11,206 nucleotides of DNA, from the NCBI GenBank assembly GCA_001818015.1, contig MHJO01000008.1, positions 1 to 11,206 of the forward strand, read 5' to 3'. This DNA is from Candidatus Harrisonbacteria bacterium RIFOXYD1_FULL_40_9 (lineage in GTDB: Bacteria > Patescibacteriota > Minisyncoccia > UBA6257 > XYD1-FULL-40-9). The notes beneath the pieces are model-generated. The model was not told the DNA's origin and searched no databases. It was given only the letters and a program-made list of their open reading frames with translations. The translations under genes were made by a program, and so were the position numbers. Shown here in pieces: positions 6,972-11,206 of this stretch (positions within the stretch are counted from its first letter, which is position 1; every line of letters begins with the position of its first letter).

Positions 6972-8129
6972 ATGATGCGCATTGTATTTACTGGCGGTGG
7001 AACGGGAGGGCATATTTTTCCACTTATTGCTGTTTCGCAAGCACTGCGTAAGCTTACTGCTCACTACGACGAATTTCCTGAGTTTTGGTATTGTGGGTCT
7101 TCAAGTGAATATTGGACGTTACTTGCGAATCAAGGAATAGGAATAAAAAATATCGCAAGTAGTAAATTTCGTCGTTATCTTGATATGGGAAATATTATTG
7201 ACATTCCAAAATTCTTTATCAGCATCGTTCAGGCATTTTGGAAATTATTCTGGCTTATGCCGGACATAGTATTTTCAAAGGGAGGTTCCGGATCAATTCC
7301 TGTGGTTCTTGCCGCAGTATTTTATAGAATCCCCGTTATTGTTCACGAATCAGATTCCATTCCAAGTCTTACTACGAAAATTACGGCGCGCTATGCGTCT
7401 CGAGTTGCTTTTTCATTCGAAACATCAACCCGATTATTGCATGCAAAAGCTCGTGCAGCGCTCACGGGAAACCCAGTTCGTGAAGTATTTTTTACTCGCA
7501 ATACCGCCAAATCTCAAGAAGATTTAAAACGAGAACTTGGTTTTGAAATAGACAAGCCACTTATTCTATTTTTAGGAGGTTCCCAGGGCGCATCTTCGAT
7601 TAATGATTTTGTAGTTGATAATATAGAGCTTCTCCTTAAAAAATTTCAGATTCTGCACCAAACAGGCCCTCTTCATTATAAAAATATCGAAGAGGAGATT
7701 AATTCTATATTAAAGAATACTTCAGGTATTCTTTATAAATACAAAGGCTTTGGTCTTCTCGATGGTGTTTCTGGGGATGGTGCTGAGCTAAGTCGGGTAA
7801 TGCGGGGAGCTGATATAATTGTGTCGCGTTCGGGCTCGGGAGCGCTTTTTGAAATTGCGGCACTTGGGAAACCTGCTATACTAATCCCACTTCCTTCTGC
7901 GGCGGCTGATCATCAGAGGCATAATGCCTATGAATATATAAAAACTGGCTCTGCGCTTATTATCGAAGAGGATAACTTTTCACCACACGTATTTCTTCAT
8001 GAAGTTGAGAAATTACTCGGTGATGATTCAAAGCTTGAGTCGATGAGGGAGGGAGCAAGAATGTTCGCAAGGCCTCATGCGGCGCGCGTTATTGCCGAAG
8101 AGATATTAAAACTTGCCTACATATCTTAA
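6972..8129 (+). CDS. murG: UDP-GlcNAc:lipid I N-acetylglucosaminyltransferase
   Basis: MurG adds GlcNAc to lipid I on the inner face of the membrane, giving lipid II, the substrate of FtsW. It is a GT-B glycosyltransferase (GT28). From the start chosen at 6972 the protein has 385 residues. It opens with MMRIVFTGGGTGGHIFP, whose glycine loop and His (GGGTGGH, 8-14) form the lipid I side. Also seen are HES (125-127), TGNPVR (165-170), the second glycine loop GGSQGA (202-207), SGSGALFE ending in Glu294 that would bind the UDP-sugar, and the HQRHN motif (314-318). The acceptor-side motifs are diverged: 'TGGY' reads KGGSGS and 'HEQNAxxG' reads HESDSIPS. The frame is open upstream, with ATGs at 6894 and 6903 overlapping ftsW, which would add a hydrophobic stretch. 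Families normally begin close to the glycine loop, so 6972 or 6975 is preferred. Confidence 0.93.
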   Translation: MMRIVFTGGGTGGHIFPLIAVSQALRKLTAHYDEFPEFWYCGSSSEYWTLLANQGIGIKNIASSKFRRYLDMGNIIDIPKFFISIVQAFWKLFWLMPDIVFSKGGSGSIPVVLAAVFYRIPVIVHESDSIPSLTTKITARYASRVAFSFETSTRLLHAKARAALTGNPVREVFFTRNTAKSQEDLKRELGFEIDKPLILFLGGSQGASSINDFVVDNIELLLKKFQILHQTGPLHYKNIEEEINSILKNTSGILYKYKGFGLLDGVSGDGAELSRVMRGADIIVSRSGSGALFEIAALGKPAILIPLPSAAADHQRHNAYEYIKTGSALIIEEDNFSPHVFLHEVEKLLGDDSKLESMREGARMFARPHAARVIAEEILKLAYIS

Positions 8130-8135
8130 TGTTCT

Positions 8136-9608
8136 ATGCAGAAAAAGACTTCACTAGTACGAACACGTATTGCCCCGTCACCTACGGGTTTTTTGCATAT
8201 CGGTACTGCACGAGTGGCACTATTTAATTGGTTATTTACGCGTAAAAATAAAGGTTCTTTTGTGATGCGCATTGAAGACACAGATGAAGAACGCTCAAAG
8301 CCTGAATTTGAGAAAACAATTATCGAAGGATTGAAATGGCTTGATATTTACTGGGATGAAGGTCCGGATATAGACGGTGAATACGGTCCCTATAAACAAA
8401 GCGAGCGCAAGGAGCTCTATAAGAAAGAAATCGAAAGACTTCTCGTGTCGGGGAGCGCCTACTATTGTTTCTGCACAAAAGAGGAACTTGAGACATACCG
8501 AGAGGGCGAGTTAAAAAAGGGGGTAGTGCCTATTTACAGCAGAAGGTGCCGTACTATATCAAAAGACGAAGCCCAAAAGCGAATTGATAAAGGAGATTTA
8601 GCAGTTATTCGTTTGAGGGTAGGTGAGAATATGGTTATAGAATTCGATGATGTGATTAGGGATCATATCAAAGTCAATTCTGATACGATAGGAGACATTG
8701 TGATCGCAAAAAATATACTCACACCTCTCTTTGCGCTTGCGGGAGTTATTGATGATGCCTATATGAAAATATCTCATGTAATTCGCGGAGACGATCATCT
8801 GCCAAATACTCCTAAACAAATACTGATTGCGGATGCATTAGGATATTCTCGTCCATTATATGCCCACCTGCCACTCGTGCTTTCGGAAGATCGTAAAAAA
8901 TTATCGAAGCGATTAAATGAAACATCGCTTCTTGAGTATAAAAATAAAGGGTATCTACCAGAGGCAGTTGTTAATTTTATAGTGCTTCTCGGATGGCATC
9001 CTGAAGGCGATGAGGAAATATTTTCTCAAAAAGAACTCATTGAGTCGTTCACGCTTCGGCGAGTTCAAAAAGCAGGAGCAGTTTTCGATATTGAAAAATT
9101 GAATTGGATTAATAGCGTATACATCAAAAAGCTTTCCTTTGAAAAACTCAAAGCCTTGATAATTGATTTTGTGCCTAAGGAATGGTTGGATAAATCAGAA
9201 ATTTTTGAAAAGGCATTGGCTCTTGAGCAAGAGCGCATAAGAATTCTTTCAGATTTTAAAGAAACAGCAAAGTTCTTTTTTGAATTGCCTCCATATGAAG
9301 CGAGTCTTCTTTTGTGGAAAAAGGGGAGTGCCATAACCCCCCCCTCTCTTATTAGAGAAAATCTCGAGAAGATATATAAAGTTCTTGAATTAGCTAAAGA
9401 GGATCAGTTTATAAAAAATGACATCGAGACAATAATTTCGAATATTATGGATTCTCTTAAAAAAGGGGAGATGCTGTGGCCACTTCGTGTTGCGCTTTCG
9501 GGGCAAGCCACATCACCAAGCCCATATGAAATTCTTGAAGTCCTCGGAAAAAATGAATCCTTGGCAAGGATCGAGGAAGCTCTTAAGAAGATTAATACAC
9601 TAGTATAA
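8136..9608 (+). CDS. gltX: Glutamyl-tRNA synthetase
   Basis: This class I aminoacyl-tRNA synthetase charges tRNA with glutamate in the cytoplasm. The 490-residue length is normal. The Rossmann signatures are PSPTGFLHIGTAR (15-26) with the HIGH-type HIGT (21-24), and LSEDRKKLSKR with KLSKR (255-259). FVMRIEDTD (42-50) and HVIRGDDHLPNTPKQ (214-228) are further family marks. Cys111 and Cys113 (CFC) with Cys138 in YSRRCR form most of the zinc-site pattern; the fourth ligand is not obvious. The C-terminal half looks like the helical anticodon-binding region (LGWHPEGDEEIFS near 285-297). An eight-C run (9337-9344) lies in this half and keeps the frame. It starts six bases after murG. Whether it also charges tRNA-Gln for later amidation cannot be told from here. 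Confidence 0.97.
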   Translation: MQKKTSLVRTRIAPSPTGFLHIGTARVALFNWLFTRKNKGSFVMRIEDTDEERSKPEFEKTIIEGLKWLDIYWDEGPDIDGEYGPYKQSERKELYKKEIERLLVSGSAYYCFCTKEELETYREGELKKGVVPIYSRRCRTISKDEAQKRIDKGDLAVIRLRVGENMVIEFDDVIRDHIKVNSDTIGDIVIAKNILTPLFALAGVIDDAYMKISHVIRGDDHLPNTPKQILIADALGYSRPLYAHLPLVLSEDRKKLSKRLNETSLLEYKNKGYLPEAVVNFIVLLGWHPEGDEEIFSQKELIESFTLRRVQKAGAVFDIEKLNWINSVYIKKLSFEKLKALIIDFVPKEWLDKSEIFEKALALEQERIRILSDFKETAKFFFELPPYEASLLLWKKGSAITPPSLIRENLEKIYKVLELAKEDQFIKNDIETIISNIMDSLKKGEMLWPLRVALSGQATSPSPYEILEVLGKNESLARIEEALKKINTLV

Positions 9609-9615
9609 GAAAACT

Positions 9616-10878
9616 ATGAACAGATCTACGAAAAGCGTAATATTTACCTTTGCACTCCTTCTTGTAGTTTTTTCATGGGTGCCGCTTTATGCTGCGCAAA
9701 CTCCCGAAGAACTTAAGAAAGCCATTAATGAAAAGACAAAAAATTTGGAAGAGATTAATAATCAATTAAAAGCGGTAGGGAAGGCATTTCAAGATACGCA
9801 GAACTTAGGAAAGAGCCTCAAAAAAGAAATTACGCAGATTGATACTTCAATTAAACAGCTTAATCTTCAAATTAAGGCAAGTGAAATTAATGTTCAAAAA
9901 ATTAATCTCGAATTAGATTCACTTGAATACAAAATTAGCGAAACTGAGGCCCAAATTGGTAACAAGAAAGATGCAGTAGGGAATATTGTGCGACAAATGA
10001 ACGAATCTGATCACGAGAATTTCCTTATCACAATGCTTAAAAATAAAAGTCTTTCTGCGAGTGTTGTGGAATTGCAGAGCTTAATGGATTTAAGTGAGAA
10101 TTTATCAACTGACTTAAGTACACTGCAACATCTACGTACAGAGCTTTCGGAGTATTTAGGAGAAACTACATCAAAAAAGTCGGAACTTGAGTTTGAAAAT
10201 AAGAATTTTAAGAACCGCAAAACGATTGTGCAGACTCAGAAATCTAATCGTACGAAGATTTTAGAGCAAACGAAAAGTCAAGAAAAAGTCTACCAAGATC
10301 TTTTAAGCGATCTCGAAAAACAGCAAGATCAGATGGCTGATGAGATAGCAAAAATTGAAGAAGAGCTACGTGCACGCTTCGATGAGTCAGTACTGCCAAG
10401 TAAACGTCCGGGACTTCTTGGATGGCCTGTTAAAACTCGAGATTTGGGTGGCGTGGGTATTCTTACTCAGCACTTTGGTGAACGTTCGTATCTCTACAAA
10501 GGTAAACCTCATAATGGTCTTGATATTGGAATCCCTGTGGGAACCCCTGTATATGCTGCTGAGGATGGAAAAGTAATGGCAGTTGATGATAATGATCGAA
10601 GTCGATTTAAAAAATATCAGTATGGTGAATATGTGCTCATAGGACATCCAAATAATCTCGCTACTTTATATGCTCATCTTGAAAGTGCAATTGTAAGGAA
10701 AGGAGACCAAGTAAAACGAGGTGATCTTATTGGGTATTCTGGAAATAGTGGTTATTCAACAGGACCTCATGTGCATTTTGGGGTATATTGGGCATCGAGT
10801 ATTCTTATGAAATCTATTCCACCAGCTGCGGGATTGGTACCAGTTGGAGTTATATTAAACCCCGAAGATTATTTATGA
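9616..10878 (+). CDS. Secreted coiled-coil M23 (LytM) murein endopeptidase, EnvC-like
   Basis: The protein would cut peptide cross-links of peptidoglycan, or activate an amidase, outside the cytoplasmic membrane. An N-terminal signal peptide is clear: basic start MNRSTK, hydrophobic core (8-22) and likely cleavage near Ala26-Ala27. Residues about 30-255 are rich in Lys, Glu, Gln and Leu in heptad-like order, a long coiled coil with one break near 125-155, as in EnvC. The C-terminal LytM domain (about 284-400) keeps every zinc ligand and catalytic His: His299 and Asp303 in HNGLD, His354 in YAHL, and His385 and His387 in HVHFG. Unlike EnvC itself, which is degenerate, it looks catalytically competent. 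It ends ...NPEDYL with TGA overlapping the murC ATG. Place in the cell-wall cluster and design suggest a daughter-cell separation role. Confidence 0.9.
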   Translation: MNRSTKSVIFTFALLLVVFSWVPLYAAQTPEELKKAINEKTKNLEEINNQLKAVGKAFQDTQNLGKSLKKEITQIDTSIKQLNLQIKASEINVQKINLELDSLEYKISETEAQIGNKKDAVGNIVRQMNESDHENFLITMLKNKSLSASVVELQSLMDLSENLSTDLSTLQHLRTELSEYLGETTSKKSELEFENKNFKNRKTIVQTQKSNRTKILEQTKSQEKVYQDLLSDLEKQQDQMADEIAKIEEELRARFDESVLPSKRPGLLGWPVKTRDLGGVGILTQHFGERSYLYKGKPHNGLDIGIPVGTPVYAAEDGKVMAVDDNDRSRFKKYQYGEYVLIGHPNNLATLYAHLESAIVRKGDQVKRGDLIGYSGNSGYSTGPHVHFGVYWASSILMKSIPPAAGLVPVGVILNPEDYL

Positions 10879-11206
10879 AAAGAATAAAAAGCATATATAT
10901 GTCGCAAAATATATCTTGTGCGACAGATGTAGATTCTAAAAAAGCTCTATCCTCTTCCATGAATAAATCTATTCATTGCATAGGTATTGGTGGTATAGGC
11001 GTGAGTGCACTTGCAAAATGCTATAAGACAAATGGCTGGAATGTTTCTGGATCCGACCTATCCTCTTCTTTAATCACAAAAGATTTAGAAAGGTATGGGA
11101 TAATGATTTTTATTGGTCAGCATAGTGCATCTCATCTTCCCCAAGAGACAAGTCTTCTTGTATACAGTAATGCAGTTAAAAACGATAATCCTGAACTTTT
11201 AGAAGC
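10875..11206 (+). CDS. murC: UDP-N-acetylmuramate-L-alanine ligase, N-terminal part (3' end cut by window)
   Basis: MurC joins L-Ala to UDP-MurNAc with ATP, the first amino-acid step of stem-peptide synthesis in the cytoplasm. Only about 110 codons are in the window. They show the MurC N-terminal UDP-binding domain: IHCIGIGGIGVSALA (33-47 counted from the first ATG), then NVSGSDLS and VYSNAVKNDNPEL near the window end, matching the usual 'SsAi..dNPE'. The frame stays open to the edge. The start is uncertain. ATG at 10875 overlaps the preceding TGA as ATGA, which fits coupling, but gives 28 poorly conserved leading residues. ATG at 10959 (MNKSIHCIG) gives the usual compact N-terminus, and ATG at 10899 is a third option. 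Its close relative Mpl is less likely, given the murG neighbourhood. Confidence 0.88.
   Translation, partial: MKRIKSIYMSQNISCATDVDSKKALSSSMNKSIHCIGIGGIGVSALAKCYKTNGWNVSGSDLSSSLITKDLERYGIMIFIGQHSASHLPQETSLLVYSNAVKNDNPELLE
10900..10925 (+). other. Inverted repeat (possible RNA hairpin) at the start of murC
   Basis: TGTCGCA (10900-10906) and TGCGACA (10919-10925) are a perfect seven-base inverted repeat around a 12-base AT-rich loop. It lies 21 bases after the M23 stop and just before the conserved part of murC. There is no T-run after it, so it is not a textbook intrinsic terminator. It could be a regulatory or processing hairpin, or a protein-binding palindrome. If murC starts at 10959 it would be in a non-coding leader. 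Confidence 0.45.

Noticed and set aside
7309-7527. Plus-strand 72-codon frame inside murG
   Set aside because: It is out of frame with the strong MurG motifs on both sides and shows no features of its own; no frameshift is needed to explain murG.
10355-10647. Short frames on both strands within the M23 gene
   Set aside because: They fall inside the intact LytM domain with all zinc ligands in the main frame.
10900-10925. Intrinsic terminator after the M23 gene
   Set aside because: The stem has no T-tract after it and lies within the possible murC frame; kept only as an inverted repeat.
1-11206. Recoded genome (TGA read as Gly, as in Absconditabacteria and Gracilibacteria)
   Set aside because: TGA ends ftsW and the M23 gene at the expected places and does not occur inside the genes.
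1-11206. CRISPR arrays, insertion sequences, tRNA or rRNA genes
   Set aside because: No regularly spaced repeats, transposase motifs or cloverleaf-like segments were seen; nearly every base lies in a coding gene.

Overview
The window is a gene-dense, all plus-strand, AT-leaning bacterial segment. It holds nine complete genes and one fragment at each edge. Gaps between genes run from a 4-base overlap to 23 bases, with one gap of 61 bases if murG starts where I place it. TAA, TAG and TGA all end genes and no TGA lies inside a gene, so the code is the standard bacterial one. Compact single-purpose proteins, the near absence of Shine-Dalgarno motifs, the COG1306-type glycosidase-like protein and this particular cell-wall cluster suggest a Patescibacteria/CPR genome, most likely Parcubacteria. 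That placement is inference from gene content and style, not from a marker gene.

Layout: 1-1040 is a 5'-truncated DUF4015-type putative glycoside hydrolase. 1047-2310 holds scpA and scpB, the kleisin and winged-helix partners of SMC. 2311-3204 is a D-Ala-D-Ala carboxypeptidase of the S11 family and 3209-4252 is mraY. 4276-5781 is an N-acyl-D-amino-acid deacylase-like amidohydrolase. 5789-6910 is ftsW, 6972-8129 murG, 8136-9608 gltX, 9616-10878 a secreted coiled-coil M23 peptidase of the EnvC type, and 10875-11206 the start of murC.

Functionally this is a division and cell-wall (dcw) cluster joined to the chromosome segregation pair scpAB. MraY makes lipid I, MurG makes lipid II and FtsW polymerises it. 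The carboxypeptidase and M23 peptidase trim or cut the wall, and MurC acts in the cytoplasmic precursor steps. Two departures from the textbook order mraY-murD-ftsW-murG-murC stand out: the deacylase homologue sits where murD is expected, and gltX plus the M23 gene lie between murG and murC.

The best leads are the deacylase, whose usual HxH metal ligands and catalytic Asp are all replaced, and the pattern of translation starts. The starts lack Shine-Dalgarno sequences, and several have -10-like hexamers 6-9 bases upstream, which suggests leaderless transcripts. I found no tRNA, rRNA, CRISPR array, insertion sequence or convincing intrinsic terminator.
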